The notes under the pieces: model-generated
The model's input: the letters and a program-made list of their open reading frames with translations, nothing else
The model's database searches: none
What the model was told of the DNA's origin: nothing
Position numbers and translations under genes: made by a program
DNA from: Undaria pinnatifida
Taxonomy: Eukaryota; Sar; Phaeophyceae; Laminariales; Alariaceae
Direction of reading: 5' to 3'
Length of the DNA: 64,000 bases
Assembly (NCBI GenBank): GCA_012845835.1
Contig: JABAKD010000024.1
Coordinates: forward strand, 4,474,181-4,538,180
Shown here: positions 24,345-36,180 of the stretch, one piece after another
How the letters are laid out: the number at the start of each line of letters is the position of its first letter
Numbering within the stretch: the first letter of the stretch is position 1

Positions 24345-24545
24345 ACCTCAAGGTCGCAAAGGAACAGGGAGGGGCCACTTGCGAACAGCAGAGGGGGGTC
24401 ACTCGCTCGCGCAAGTGACTACTACTTGGGCGAGTGACCCCCCCCCCCTGTTCGCGCAAGTGGACCCCTGTTCACTACAAAGCCAACAAAATCTCTCAAA
24501 AGTGACCCCCCCTCGACCGTGGCCTTCGTCGGCTGGTGACCAACG
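24345..24545. repeat. Repeat with internal palindrome, related to 25018-25150
   Basis: An inverted repeat is centred near 24418 (ccacttgcgaacag through gggggtcactcg and the complement at 24430-24466). The following aaagccaacaaaatctctc and aaaagtgaccccccc recur at 25075-25110. The flanking cgcaaaggaacaggg recurs near 25024, and ccgtggccttcgtcggct recurs near 24801. Confidence 0.6.
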
Positions 24546-25802
24546 CTGTGGTAGAGGTAGCACTTTTCGTCTGAAACGTTTTCTGAATGACGGGGCTCCT
24601 TTTTAACCCAAAAATCGTCGGAAAAACAATTGGTCATTTTTTTTTTCGTGAAATTCTAGTCGTGTACGTAGGTCGTGGGATTCTTCATCCTAGGTACTTA
24701 TAGCTGTTTTTAAGTTGCTCCAAATCGGTCTTTGGGAGAGGTCTTAAGCGCTCCCAAATCGAGGGGTAGTATTAGAAAAAAAAGTGGTGCACCTCTACCG
24801 TGGCCTTGGTCGGCATAAAGTCGGCTGGTGACCAAGGCCACGTTAGGGCGGGGTCCCCCCGTTTTTAACTACCGAGTTCTGAGCCACTATCACGAGTGAC
24901 TCAGTACAACTTCACTAACAAAACACTTGAGGCTGCTTGTTTGGCGCGGCGTAGCTTAAACCGGTCGATTGCGAGTTCGTAATCGCTAAAATTGAAAAAA
25001 AGCAGCACGAGAGCTTTTAAGATCGCAAAGGGAGCAGGGGGGGTCACTAGCGCGAGCGACGCCCGAGCCACCGCAAAACCAACAAAATATCTCAAAAGTG
25101 ACCCCCCCCCCCCGGTCTTCCGTATCCTTACGCGTAGTCCGCTGGTGAAACACGCGGCCTTCAAAAGTTTTCCCCCTGCCGTACGTACCCTTTGTCAGCT
25201 GACCAACAAATACGATGACCAACCAACCTCCCGGCCTAGAGCAGCGGGCACAGCAATACGTATAGCGAACACGTTGTAAACCGTGAGGGGGGTTCGATTG
25301 ATGCTATTTGGTTGGGTGTTTCGTCTCTGCACTAGGTTGTTGTTGCTCTCGCGTGGAGCACTTTTTTTTGGCCGAAAACCAAGCAAACATCGCAGAAAGA
25401 CTTACTACCAGGCATCAGTAGGCGTACCATAATATCATAGGAGATCGGTCTTTTGGGGCGTGTCCAGGCCTCTTCTGGCTATAACATACCTGGTGCTGTT
25501 TTCAGTGCAGGGGTGCGGGCGGTGAAGGGATCAAATATTATTGCGGTCTCCTAGCATAGCCACAAAGGCGCTGGAGACCGAACGCCTACGTGAGGAAGTC
25601 CCCGTTCCTCCGTAGGTCTGGCGGGACAGGAGCTACTTGTAGACACGAGCATGTGGAATAATTTGGCGGGCGTGAGACACTATTACTATACCGGGTTTTG
25701 TGTGTTTGGTGCTTGGAAACTTCGGGCTAAGGATTTAAAACCTCTCTCCAGATGGTTTGCTCCGTCTCGAAAGGATTGCGTGCTCAATGGTCAAATTATT
25801 AA

Positions 25803-26557
25803 GGGGCCGTCCGAACGGAAAAAAAGAAAGAGAAAAAAAAAACAGCGAAAAAGCAGAATGAAAGAATAGCCGAGTTTCACTGGTCAGATAGCAGAAACTA
25901 GCAGTAGAGATCCCGATAAACCTGTTTTGATTTTTCGTTTTGTCTGATACCAACATTATTATTTAAAATCAACGAAATGGGATAAAAAAGAACGAAATAT
26001 GGGATAACAGCGCGAAGAGGAATATAGGGTGACCGCTTCGCAAGCGCACGGTGGGTGGGGAAAGGCGTGAGGCTGCCACGGTGCTTGTCCGTCGTCAAAG
26101 CCAGCATGTATGAGCAGGGTATGACCAAGGGGTGGCTACGCAAGAAACCAGAGGGTAAGGACGTGGCTGTGGCGATAAAATTTTCGATGAGGGTGTCACC
26201 CAGTAATCCAACGGCTGCCGACAAAACCATGACCAAAAGACAACTCCTAGAGCACTCCCGGGGGAGCGGGTTGGACCACGAGCACCGCCTACTCTCAGGG
26301 GTGCCTTTGGTGTGCGAGTTGGGTGCGTTCAGCTGCGTCGTTGGATGCATTCGCCGCGAATCGGTATGCTGTGGCGGTTGAATTATTCTGTCAAGTTGCA
26401 CCGCGAGTTTAACCGTGAAATATCAACAATTTTCAGTTTTTTTTTCAGCTACTTTTATTATGTCGTTTGGAATTAACATGCTTTTTTTTCAGGATCTTCC
26501 CTGTTTCGTTTTTTTCCAGTTTTTTTTTTTCCTTTTTTTTCTCGTTTGGACGGGCCC
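25803..26557. mobile_element. PIF/Harbinger-type non-autonomous transposon
   Basis: The left terminus ggggccgtccgaacg and the right terminus (reverse complement gggcccgtccaaacgag) form terminal inverted repeats of about 30 bp followed by A-rich tracts on both sides. Each end is flanked by TAA (25800-25802 and 26558-26560). A TWA target duplication with GGG-starting termini is the hallmark of PIF/Harbinger. The 755-bp interior has open frames on both strands at 25898-26401 (up to 167 codons) that I cannot match to a transposase or Myb-like protein. Confidence 0.72.
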
Positions 26558-26714
26558 TAAGGGAAGCAACACATGAGTACGCCCGCCCCCGCCCCCCGGG
26601 TGGCTATCGAGTTAAATCATATTGTGCGGGGTGGAAAACCCTAACTCCACTCAAGGGGAATGATCGCACCACGTAGTGTGAATATGGTAAGGCACCCACG
26701 AGGCAGTTACATAG

Positions 26715-26920
26715 CAATACCCATTGCTGTCTCTGAAGTGGCCACACCAGAAAACAAAGTAACTCATTGGTCGCTGTCATCCATAAGCAAGAAAGTAGGC
26801 ACAAGGTGCCGAAGTCCTAGCAATACCCATTGCTGTCTCTGGAGTGGCCACACCAGAAAACAAAGTAACTAACTAGTCGCTGTCATCCATAAGCAAGAAA
26901 GTAGGCACAAGGTGCCGAAG
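26715..26920 (+). repeat. Tandem duplication of ~104 bp
   Basis: Two units, 26715-26816 and 26819-26920, both run from agcaatacccattgctgtct to aggcacaaggtgccgaagt with very few differences. Confidence 0.9.
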
Positions 26921-26999
26921 TGCGACTTACGAGCGGTTCTTGGAACGATGCAGTTCACCCTTCACGCGACTCGCGGAACACCTCACGGCGCTTCTCGCC

Positions 27000-27115
27000 T
27001 GGTGCAAGCAATGTCTACCTGGTTGGTGAAAACCCGAGACGTGTTCCTTCCCGAAACAATAGAGATGCGAGGGTCTATGGTCATACGACTACGGCCATGC
27101 ACAAATTGAGTACAC
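27000..27115 (+). repeat. Dispersed repeat (copies at 15935-16070, 27000-27115, 27399-27535)
   Basis: The three sites share cctcacggcgct, tggtgcaagcaatgtctacc, a ggtgaaaa-cc-ga-gtg block, gatgcgagggtct and catacgactacggccatgca. The copy at 15935-16070 has the ggtgaaagccgacg block twice. Unit length is about 120-135 bp. Its class is unknown; I see no clear polymerase III box. Confidence 0.7.
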
Positions 27116-28704
27116 TCTCCGCCCCCAACCCTCCATGCTACTTTGTTATGGATTGGTATGCGAATCTACCTATACATATGTAGGCCCGTAGAATGGTCCT
27201 AGCGAACCTGATGTAATATTTGGCTGTTCCAGGATTTTTTCTCCTTATGTTCTATGGTGGTCACCCGTGAAATTTAAATGTGAAGGGGGATCAATAGCGT
27301 CTACGAAAATAAGCAAATCAGCCTGAAGCGGTGCCTCCCAGCACCGCTACCTCCTGTGTCCTTCACCACTCGGCAACACATTGACAACTTGCGGGAAACC
27401 TCACGGCGCTCTGCGCTTGGTGCAGGCAATATCTGCCTGATCGGTGAAAATCCCGATGTGCTCCGAACCGGAATTATAGGGATGCGAGGGTCTACGATGG
27501 TCTTACAAACTACGGCGATACATGACAATTATTAATGCATCCTCCCCCGCCCCCCACCACCAAAAAACACGGAACGTTAAACCCAGTATACCGTAGAGTG
27601 TCTGATCTGTGAAAGTGTCCCACAGGCGCGTGCTTACAAACAAATAAATGCGTCCATGCGGGAGGGTACATTTTTTCGTACGCTATGTATGTGTGACTGA
27701 TTCTGCGACGGCCTCCGCCCGAAACCAGCAATTTTCTTTGCCGAACGTTTCGTGGCTGCTCGACAAGAGAGGAAGGATGCCTTGAACAAAATATCTTCCA
27801 TGTGTTTTATAGTTCGAAAAGGTCTATCGATCGATGATGTCGGGATGACAAAAGGGGCACCGTATTCAGGAGATACGGCCGGGAGCTGGTTTCGAAACCG
27901 ATGATTCCGTTAAAGAAATGTTTCGGGGGGCTACCGTAGCACAACTCGTGTTCCGGCGATTTATTCTGTACCAGCGTCACGTGTAATATAATACCACGCA
28001 TAAAAGAGAAAACGGAGCCACACACTCCTCCTGTAAGAAGGTCGAAACCAAAAACAAATCGGAGCGTAGGGATTTCTGCGCGAATCGAAATAACGTCGGG
28101 CGGGGGTCAACTCTTCTTTTTTTCAACTTGGTTTTGGTAATGCCTCCCCTCCGCCACCCTGTCTGGCTCCTTGAAAAAAAATGTGGGAAGATTTTTGTGT
28201 GTTTTGTGTTCCACTGGTTACTCTGTACCAGGTAGTGGAGGAGAGCTAGGATGCCTGTCGACCCATGTTATTACCGTGCGAACATCCCGGCAATACCGCT
28301 CGAAATGAGCAATAATAGTTATCCTTGTAAGATCCGCAATCAGTGACCCGCTACTTGCGCAAGCATCTGTGGTAGGGGATAGATCGCTATCGCCTCCTGG
28401 TGATACTACGTGAAATGGGGGCCTTTAAAACGTACAAGGAGGCGTTTCCGTCAACCTTAAAGAGCCACCCTCGTTTCTGAGGGCACACTACTTTATTCAC
28501 CGTAGAGCACCTGATAAGTTTTTTATTGTTTGCAACAAAAAGTGGGCTAAAACACGCCTCCCAGGATAAAACTAGAGAAACGTTCTCCCAGCAGTAGTCT
28601 AGTGCAGTAGAACACACACATTGGACTTCATTGAAACTACTGCGGCGATTTTGAAACACGTTTTTCTGCAAAGTGTTCAAGACGGGTGCACGTCACAGAT
28701 TTTC

Positions 28705-28895
28705 TCTGGACAGTGCATTTCGACGGGAGAAGAAAAACGCTGAATGAAGTCTTCTCGCGATAAAAATGAAGGCACGTACCGTAATGGGTATGGGGGAGAA
28801 GGGCCCGCTAGGTGACCCCGGATCTGAGTTGCTACTGGGAGGGAGCACGAGAGAGTAGTGCGAGGATAATAAATGTGATCAATAAATAAAAAGTT
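28705..28895 (+). mobile_element. SINE1 copy, 5' truncated
   Basis: It contains the central domain ctcgcgataaaaatgaaggc, acgtaccg, a G-rich block, gtgaccccggatctgag and ctactgggagggagc, and ends in an aataaa-rich tail. The tRNA-like head is missing. Confidence 0.75.
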
Positions 28896-30696
28896 CCGTC
28901 AGAGGTATCAAGTACGCTCGTGTGATATGATAGGATGTTTTTATGTTTGACACTTTAAATAGCGGTTCCGCAAGACATTTTTGTCCAATTGGAAAACTTG
29001 GTAAGTTTCCGCGAAGGGTTTCGTCAGTATGCTCTATGGTATCAAGTACACGAGCGTAGCATATAATGTAGTACGAGTGTGTTACAGCTGGTGTATAACG
29101 CAACCTGTCGAGAAACGAGTTGTGGCGGACATTTCACGCCGACAGAGAAACGTCGGAAAGCAGCGCCAGCACGCGTTAACTTGAAATTCTTTTGGTTATC
29201 AGATGCCAGCTATAACCAAAATTAATCCGATACAAGAGCATAAAGATTACGGGTCTAAGCGTTCTCTCGACCCTGGTACATACTACTAATAGTGTAGCAG
29301 CACTTAGGGGAGACACCAGGCACGCGCAAAAATACGGAAAGTGGTGATGTGGAAACTTGGGATTAAAATCGGACGCAAACAACTGCGCTGCTTTTATTCA
29401 TTCGCCAATAAAAAAAAACGAAGTCGGCAACTCACGGACACAGGGTGAAATTGCTGTCCGAACACCAGCCGTGCTCTTCCGACAAATGATTCAGGCAAAA
29501 AAACAAAACCCTTTAATGCGACCACTGCTGGCGGCCGCCACGGATTCTCCCACTGAAAACCCAAACGCGAAAAAAAAACATACACACTCTCCGACAAATG
29601 TACTGGGCTCTGTTAAGATACGGCCTCGAAAGGCCTGTAATTATCCGCTCTGTGTCCCCGACCCATCACGTGTCTGTGCCCATGGCCTTTCAGCTTTGAC
29701 ATCACGTGGGTATCATTACCAATACCAAAAAAACACAAGCCAGACTTGGGGGTACAATCTGAAGCGTAAGAACTTGGTACGAAAATCGAGAACGGGCGTG
29801 AGAGTTCGAGCTTCTCATACTAACGTAATCTACTGCATATCGACCACTTTGTGCGAGAGACGACATGCGCGCAACCAACACCCGACTCCGAGGCTGAGAG
29901 TGCTGGCTTGCACCGTGGTGTACAAAAAGCAAGGTCGCCCGAATCTACGATATATGATGATGGCGCTGCTCTCTCACTACCACAAATAGCTCAAGAAGCG
30001 ATGGCGAGCGCGGAAAAGGGCGGGGGGCAGGGGTGCCGGCGGCTACCCCCCGCATAAAATGAAAAAAAACAAACGCTCAAAACAATACAACTCGCTCTAA
30101 ATTGTGTAAAAACAGCGATAGTTGGTCCACGTATGACGCTGTTGGGGAGCGAACAGCGAAAGCTACGATCATCTCATATGATCCTGTTGGGGGGCATTCA
30201 ACAGTAAAAAGCTACCACTACCTCATACCTCATGGGCCAATCGCACGCTCCACAATCTGCAGACACGCTGCCCCTTCTCCACAACACTGCATGAGGCACA
30301 CCGGAAGGCAACTCCAACCGTCCGTCCCGCGAGGGCAATCTAGCGACGGCGAAAAAAATGTGTAAACCACCAAAAGTATGGAACACCGACATCAATAAAC
30401 AACACAATAAAAAAAGCGGCTACTCCTCTCCTCTCTCTCCTTCCGTTGCCGCTCGTCACCCTGGATATTTTCGTTACCTGCTCCAACACACCGAAAATAC
30501 TACAGTAGGATAAATACAATGACGGAGGGAGCCGTGATTTTCAAACCTGATTCCCCCCCTTAGCAACCGTGGTGCCTGCCTACCCGCCCTCCGTCCCTCC
30601 CTAATCAGGGCCTGGCCCAACGAGGAAGGTGAAAACCACTACAGCCAAAGCGCGCTGTAAAACAAAGCAACACGGCGAGCAACGGGCGGCAGCCCT
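28896..30696. other. No supported gene
   Basis: The longest frame (29357-29989, +) has no recognisable motif and lies in ordinary-looking sequence. A small imperfect tandem (about 45 bp) occurs at 30138-30232. Otherwise nothing is visible. Confidence 0.35.
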
Positions 30697-30949
30697 TTGC
30701 AGCACTGCCAAAACGAAAACGTCATTTACGGGTGCTACACAAACAGCACCATAAAAATTATCCCAACGGCCCATACGAACATGCTCCCTAGGGAATATTA
30801 TGTCACACTTCCGAGGGTTATCATTGAACGGGTAAAACCAAATCATGCCGTGTCCACTAAAACGAACTCAAATGCAGTCGCAGTCACCGCCGCCCCCCCT
30901 GCTCCGTCTGCAGCTGGCACAGCGAGAGCCCCTGCTCCTCAGAACGCGA

Positions 30950-31133
30950 GCCCTGAAGCAGGCGCCCTCTTCACCCGTCACCCTGCCCATAGTCCCCAAC
31001 GCCGGGGAACTGAGGGCTTGCACTCCATCCGCCCGGGGGCGCTGAAGCAGGCGCCCTCTTCACCCGTCACCCTGTCCATAGTCCCCAACGCCGGGGAACT
31101 GAGGGCTTGTACCCCATCCGCCCGGGGGCGCGT
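30950..31133. repeat. Tandem repeat of ~88 bp at the 3' end of the CCT gene
   Basis: Two units run from ctgaagcaggcgccctcttc to tccgcccgggggcgc. They abut near 31041 and differ at two or three positions. The second unit overlaps the last codons and stop of the minus-strand CCT gene, so the duplication copied the end of the coding sequence into the 3' flank. Confidence 0.9.
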
Positions 31134-32445
31134 CCAGCGTGGGGAAGGATGCCTGCCTCTCTTCCTCCTCCGCCGCCTGCTGCGCCATGAGCGCACGCTG
31201 TCGTCGCTTCAGCTCCGACATGGGGACGAAGTCCGACACCAGCGGTAGGAATCGACCTTTGTGCCGCGGCCGGTTGTTCGCAACGCGCTGCCGGCTCTGG
31301 TAGGAGGACGCGCGCGACCACAGGCGGCGCTTTTTTTTCGCCAGGTAGCGCTCCACCTTCTGCCGCCGGAGTTCCTTCTGGGAAAGGCCACAGTCATGCT
31401 CGTCACCACCAGCACCGTTCACCATGGCCATATTTGTTGCCGTGGGCATCACCGCCATCGCTTCCGCCGCTGCAACCCCCACACCGGCAGCGCCAGCATC
31501 AGCGGCACCGTCGGGTGGGCCTCCCGCGAACATGTCGCTCGCTCCTTCTCCTCCCCCCTCACCCCCACTGAAGTCGAAGGCCGGGGCAGGCGTAACAGCG
31601 TTCTCGCCGCCGGTGCCCTCCGCCATGTCGCCCTCCAGTGCCACAGGTGGCACTATCGTCGTGGCCGCCACCGCCGCAGCCGCCGCCGGAGCAGCCTTCG
31701 GGGCAGCCTCCGGCACGGCCCAATCCGCAGCGAGCGGAGCCTGGGCCACGTGTTTCTCCATGTCGTCATCCCCGACCCCCTGCCCCATTCCCGCCTCCTC
31801 CTCTTCCCCCGTTGGTACTGCTACAGTGGCGGGCGCCTGGCCGATGTCGCCGGTGTCCCCGATCGGGAGGGGCATGAAAGCGTCTGGGCTGTTCAGCCAA
31901 TCGAACTCGTCGTCGTCGACTTCCATGCCTTGGTTACCCGCGTTAAGGCCGCCCTCAGGGAAGCACCCCCCGGCGGGCCCATCGTCGAGTTCCCTGAACA
32001 TGTCCAAGAACTCGTTCACACCGCTCGCGATCAGGTCCTCGTAAGAGTCGCCGGAGCCCGTGTCCACCTCGAAGTGGGAAGCATCATGGTTCATTTTTGC
32101 GCCTAGGGCGTCACCGGTGGCCGGAACGTACGGCTCCTTCTCTGGTGCCGCGGCGACGGTCTCGTCACCCACCGTGGAGACTGCTGCTTCTGCCGCTGCC
32201 CAGACGTCGCCTCCGTCGATCATGTCCTTTGCAACAGGCATGTCTACGTCGGGGTTGTGCGTGGTGCTCGCGCTGCCAATAAACTGCATCGTGCCGCTAA
32301 ATTTCGGGCTAGCCGCTGCTGTCGTAATCGCGGTAGCGCTCGCCCCGCTGCTGGTGTTACTTGCTGGCGGTGTCCTAGTCGCTCGCTGCCTCGGGCTTTT
32401 ATCTATCGCGCGTGTTCGTTTGACCTGCGCGGCGCTTGTTGTCAC
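31060..32445 (-). CDS. CCT-motif protein, putative transcriptional regulator
   Basis: This is an intronless frame of 461 codons. Residues about 357-399 form a CCT motif (CONSTANS, CO-like, TOC1): RRQKVERYLAKKKRRLWSRA, then a YQSRQRVA segment, then NNRPRHKGRF. The invariant basic spacing and the terminal RPR-x-KGRF are present. CCT motifs mediate nuclear localisation and binding to HAP/NF-Y partners or DNA. The rest is low complexity: an Ala/Thr-rich N-terminus, an acidic stretch around residues 115-200 (SYEDLIASGVNEFLDMFREL and nearby Asp/Glu runs) that could be an activation region, then Ala/Pro/Gly-rich sequence. There is no B-box zinc finger and no response-regulator domain. The ~60 residues after the motif carry Glu-rich and Pro/Gly-rich stretches. 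The stop is TGA. No other gene lies close enough to suggest co-regulation. Confidence 0.9.
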   Translation of the reverse strand: MTTSAAQVKRTRAIDKSPRQRATRTPPASNTSSGASATAITTAAASPKFSGTMQFIGSASTTHNPDVDMPVAKDMIDGGDVWAAAEAAVSTVGDETVAAAPEKEPYVPATGDALGAKMNHDASHFEVDTGSGDSYEDLIASGVNEFLDMFRELDDGPAGGCFPEGGLNAGNQGMEVDDDEFDWLNSPDAFMPLPIGDTGDIGQAPATVAVPTGEEEEAGMGQGVGDDDMEKHVAQAPLAADWAVPEAAPKAAPAAAAAVAATTIVPPVALEGDMAEGTGGENAVTPAPAFDFSGGEGGGEGASDMFAGGPPDGAADAGAAGVGVAAAEAMAVMPTATNMAMVNGAGGDEHDCGLSQKELRRQKVERYLAKKKRRLWSRASSYQSRQRVANNRPRHKGRFLPLVSDFVPMSELKRRQRALMAQQAAEEEERQASFPTLDAPPGGWGTSPQFPGVGDYGQGDG

Positions 32446-32834
32446 TCTCTCTTTCTGTTGTATCTGTTTCTGGCTAGGTGCCTGTAGCTCACCGTATCCC
32501 TCGCACTATCGTTTTTTCTTAGGGCCTCGATGTTGTCGTCCTTGTCCTGCGATGTCGTAGGAGCATGAAGATTGTTGCCGCGGGGAGTTTCCTAACATGT
32601 TGTTGGTCGAGTAGAAGGGGCTGTTTCGTGGAGGGACACTGTTTAGTTTAGTTCGTGGTGATCGGAAGCCCTGGGCGGAAATGCGAGGCGAAAGAAAAGC
32701 GGGAAGGGGGGGGGGGAGGACGGGTCCGTGTCGTCAAAATCGTGTCCAACGCACGAATATATCACTGCAAGAAACTGCAACTATAAAAACGATATAAATA
32801 CAAAAAGTGCGAGCTCCACCAAGGGTTAAAAATC

Positions 32835-33030
32835 AAAGTAACCAACCGCTGAGAGCGCCTTGCAGCGTGGGTAAGCGCCATTCGATGCGAGTCGACGAGG
32901 GAAGAAAGATCTCAAGGCTTCTCGCGATAAAAATGAAGGCACGTATCGTAAGTGGAGGGGGGGGGGAGCCTGCTTGGTGACTCTGGATCTGGGTTTCGTT
33001 TAGCAGGGAGAAAGAGAAGAAAAAGTGCAT
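32835..33030 (+). mobile_element. SINE1 copy, 5' truncated
   Basis: It has ccgctgagagcgcc, gcagcgtgggtaagcgc, gcgagtcgacgagggaagaa, ctcgcgataaaaatgaaggc, a G-rich run and tgactctggatctgggtt, in the order of the full copies. It starts abruptly without the tRNA-like head. Confidence 0.75.
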
Positions 33031-33832
33031 AGCCCGCAACAAAATTGTACCAAACAACGTCTTTACCACTACCAGGCACGGGTCGGATTTTTTTCTCCTA
33101 GATTGGACGGGGGGGGGGGTCGAAAGACAAGTTCAAGTAGAGAAAAAAACGGTATTTTCTTGAATCGTCCTTTGATTGATTTGTTTTGTATTTCGATGTT
33201 TTTGACAAGTGTGGCACAGGTTTCTCTTTTCGTCGCATTCCCTCGTACCAAGAACGACATGAAAAATAGAAGCATCCCACGCGCGACTACCAAACACCAC
33301 CGCCGATTTCCGATTTACAGCCAAGCGGTGTACCGATACTACTCCGAATAATTACATTGCTAACAGAAGACGGCGTGCCTTCAGTCAAACCCAAGGGTAC
33401 TATCAAATCAACAATTTAGTGGCGTACCAGGTAGCAAGAACGACACACGTACAGGTATAAAAAGACAGCCAGAGGGTACAATACAACCGACTGTAAGCGG
33501 GGAGTGTCTTTATAGACACCACTAATGTTCATCTACTGACGTACCGACAACTGCATACCACTTTCAAACGACAAAGGCAACGTGCTGTAGTAGAGAGATG
33601 GCGTGCGATGGACTCAAGATTCAAGTGGGGCAACGTTGACTAAAAGACCAAGGAAAGGTCATCGGAGAGCCCCAGCTAGCGATGGGGAAATGAGATTCCG
33701 CGCTTATGCGGAAAAAAAGGCTTCATGAGCGTTTCTTTTTGGCTCAACTATGTTTGGCCAAGTAACCACAGAACACAGTTCGGGCAATGTTTCGGACTTG
33801 CGCAGCAGCAGTATCCTATAAAAAAATTGAAT

Positions 33833-33893
33833 CCCCGGCAGCGGTGAGATCGAAGGTTCCGTCGAAACTCACCTTTGCAAGCTGTGTGATACT
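33833..33893 (-). repeat. QLAKMS-type dispersed motif
   Basis: On the minus strand this reads as QLAKVSFDGTFDLTA followed by a short hydrophobic end and a stop. It matches copies at 36124, 36574, 45612, 45785, 55001 and 55070. Confidence 0.6.
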
Positions 33894-34579
33894 CCAAATC
33901 TATGGCGATTGTTATTGACCTCCGCCTGTTGACGTTCAGCGATTGCCGTCCTAAACATGATTGGATGGACAGCACGATATCATACTTGCAAAAAAACTGC
34001 CAATAAAATACTATCTCGTACCTGGTACCCTACATCACAACACAGCGACGCAGAAATGCCCAACGTGGCCGCGCCCTCCTACAATCAGGGGAGCACATCT
34101 TCCACCACGACTTTCAACAACACACGCGACCGATACACGTGTACGCATCAAGCAACCGACGTAGTGCTCAACTTATATGTTGAGGGTAGAGGATGTCGAC
34201 AAAGATTACCTAACTGTAGCAGGGGCCACAGGATAGACTTAGTGCTCGAATAAAAAATGTACCACATACCAAGTACAGCTGTTTGGCATGTACATCGAGC
34301 TTTGACAACAAACGGGCTCCTAGTCCATGCACCCGTACTGCCGGTCCGAACATCGCTCCCAAGGCAACCGGTCGAGTTCGGCCACATTTAATTAGATACC
34401 AGCAACACCGGCAACCACACAGTGGCTTATTGGCAAACAAACCTGGAAAATACCGATAGGCCGGAAACGCAACCTCGAGTGCCCCGAAGATTTTTTCGCT
34501 ATGCGCAAAATGGCGACAAGATAGATAGCGTCAGTCATGTCTTGTGAGTATAATAGAGGTGTACATTTTCGAGTACTCG

Positions 34580-35335
34580 TGGCCAACGTGAACACGCCAT
34601 CCCCCGAGTAAGTACCCGAGTAAGTTAGGCTATTGTCGGCGAGTACCCGGGTACTCGTGTAAAAGACGAGTACCCGGGTACGCGCGACCTCCTTGGACCA
34701 TTTGTTTTTCGTCCATGAAGTTGTATCGAACAGAGAGCTTGTAACGCAACGCATACCACGTTCGACCCGACGATGGCAACAATGACTTCCGTCCATACTC
34801 CCATGAACAGACTAAATTATTCGTGTTCGGGTGTTCAAAGCAGTCGGATGAGTCATTGACACATTTTTCATGGTACATGGGACGGTAGAGAGAAACCTGG
34901 ATGCACGCTGCACGCGGAGACGTGCAAAACAAAGGACATGTGAAGCTCGCTGAGTGTCTTAAAGCAATGGCGCCCAGGGAACGTGAGTTGTAGGGTGATC
35001 TGATCAGTCGCCATCCATCTCCCGGGTTTCCAGGGTGCCTCACCGGGTACTACTCGGGTACCCGGGTGTTTGACAATACAAGGGATCCACCCTAGTACTA
35101 AATTCGTCCGACACAGCTTTAGAAAAGTTTTCCTGGAGATATTTGGGATATGCATACATTATCAAGGGGGCGTGATTTAGAGGATGAAACATGCCGCCCC
35201 CGGGGTTTTCAAGGGTGAAACGGCAAGCACGGGACCCGAAATACTCGGCGAGTATTACGTCCAACTCGTATATACCCGTCAAGGTTTTTTGCCAGACGGG
35301 CAATACTCACTAGTACCCGGGGAAATTAGTAAAGG
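34580..35335. repeat. Cluster of GTACCCGGGTAC palindromes
   Basis: Blocks of gagtacccgggtactcg type occur near 34600-34685 (three), 35041-35068 and 35240-35325. Spacing is irregular. On the minus strand they translate as repeated YPGTR. There is no gene I can support. Confidence 0.6.
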
Positions 35336-36123
35336 GGTGCAATTTAAAGCGAGCGGACGAGGCGAGGAACTGCAGAAAATCCTTGCGAGAAGAACGATTG
35401 TAGGATGCACCTTAGTTAGGGTGGGTGGGGGTTGCTAACTCCATCATACAAACTTGACCGCGGATTTAAGTTACGCAAAGGGAGGGAGCCGCCGGAGAAA
35501 AGCGCAGAGAAAACACGGGACGCAGAGGGGGAAGGTATCTCGTACGCAGGGAGTGTGCCGATTTCACACCCTTTCGAACTTTCACAAACGATCCCAGGAG
35601 GGGGCAGTTGAGAGAACTTTGGAGTATACTACTTTGAAAGGGGAGAAAGAACGCAGAACGCGCCTGAGTACAGTATGCCAAAAACCCGCTATTCTGGTGA
35701 AAAAGCTTACCCATGTATTTTTACCACAAGTACCAACAATCCTGACAAAGCCATCCATCCACAAACCATCCGTATATGCCACAGCAGTATAGTAGCAAGT
35801 ACAATGAGAAACAGATGTGCTGAATTTTGCTCAAAATTGGCCACCCAAAGTACACAAGTGCCTTGTTACTGCTTGAATCAAGTAGACAAACCGGTACCCT
35901 ACTACCTAATAAATCATCAACTAATCAAAGGTTATTCGCACATCAAAGTGTTCAGATGATTCTTAGTATAATATAATTATTATAAAAAATGAAAATACAC
36001 TCCAGCTGTGAGATTGAAGATATAATATGTCAAATGGTTTCGCATGATAGGTAACATAACGCATCGTATATTTGGTTTTGATTTACGAAACTTACTAAAA
36101 AAAGGGCGATCGACGTGGTACGC

Positions 36124-36180
36124 AGCTTGCAAAGATGAGCATCGACCTTAATTTCGTCGAACTCATAGCTGACGTCGTTA
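36124..36180 (+). repeat. QLAKMS-type dispersed motif
   Basis: It translates as QLAKMSIDLNFVELIADVV. A partial inverted relative (ctccagctgtgagattgaag) lies just upstream at 36000-36025. Confidence 0.6.

Noticed and set aside
29357..29989. 210-codon plus-strand frame
   Set aside because: No motif, no splice or promoter context, and a frame of this length is expected by chance once or so in a window this size.
31261..32106. Plus-strand frames opposite the CCT gene (281 and 206 codons)
   Set aside because: The CCT motif fixes the coding strand. The plus frames are compositional shadows.
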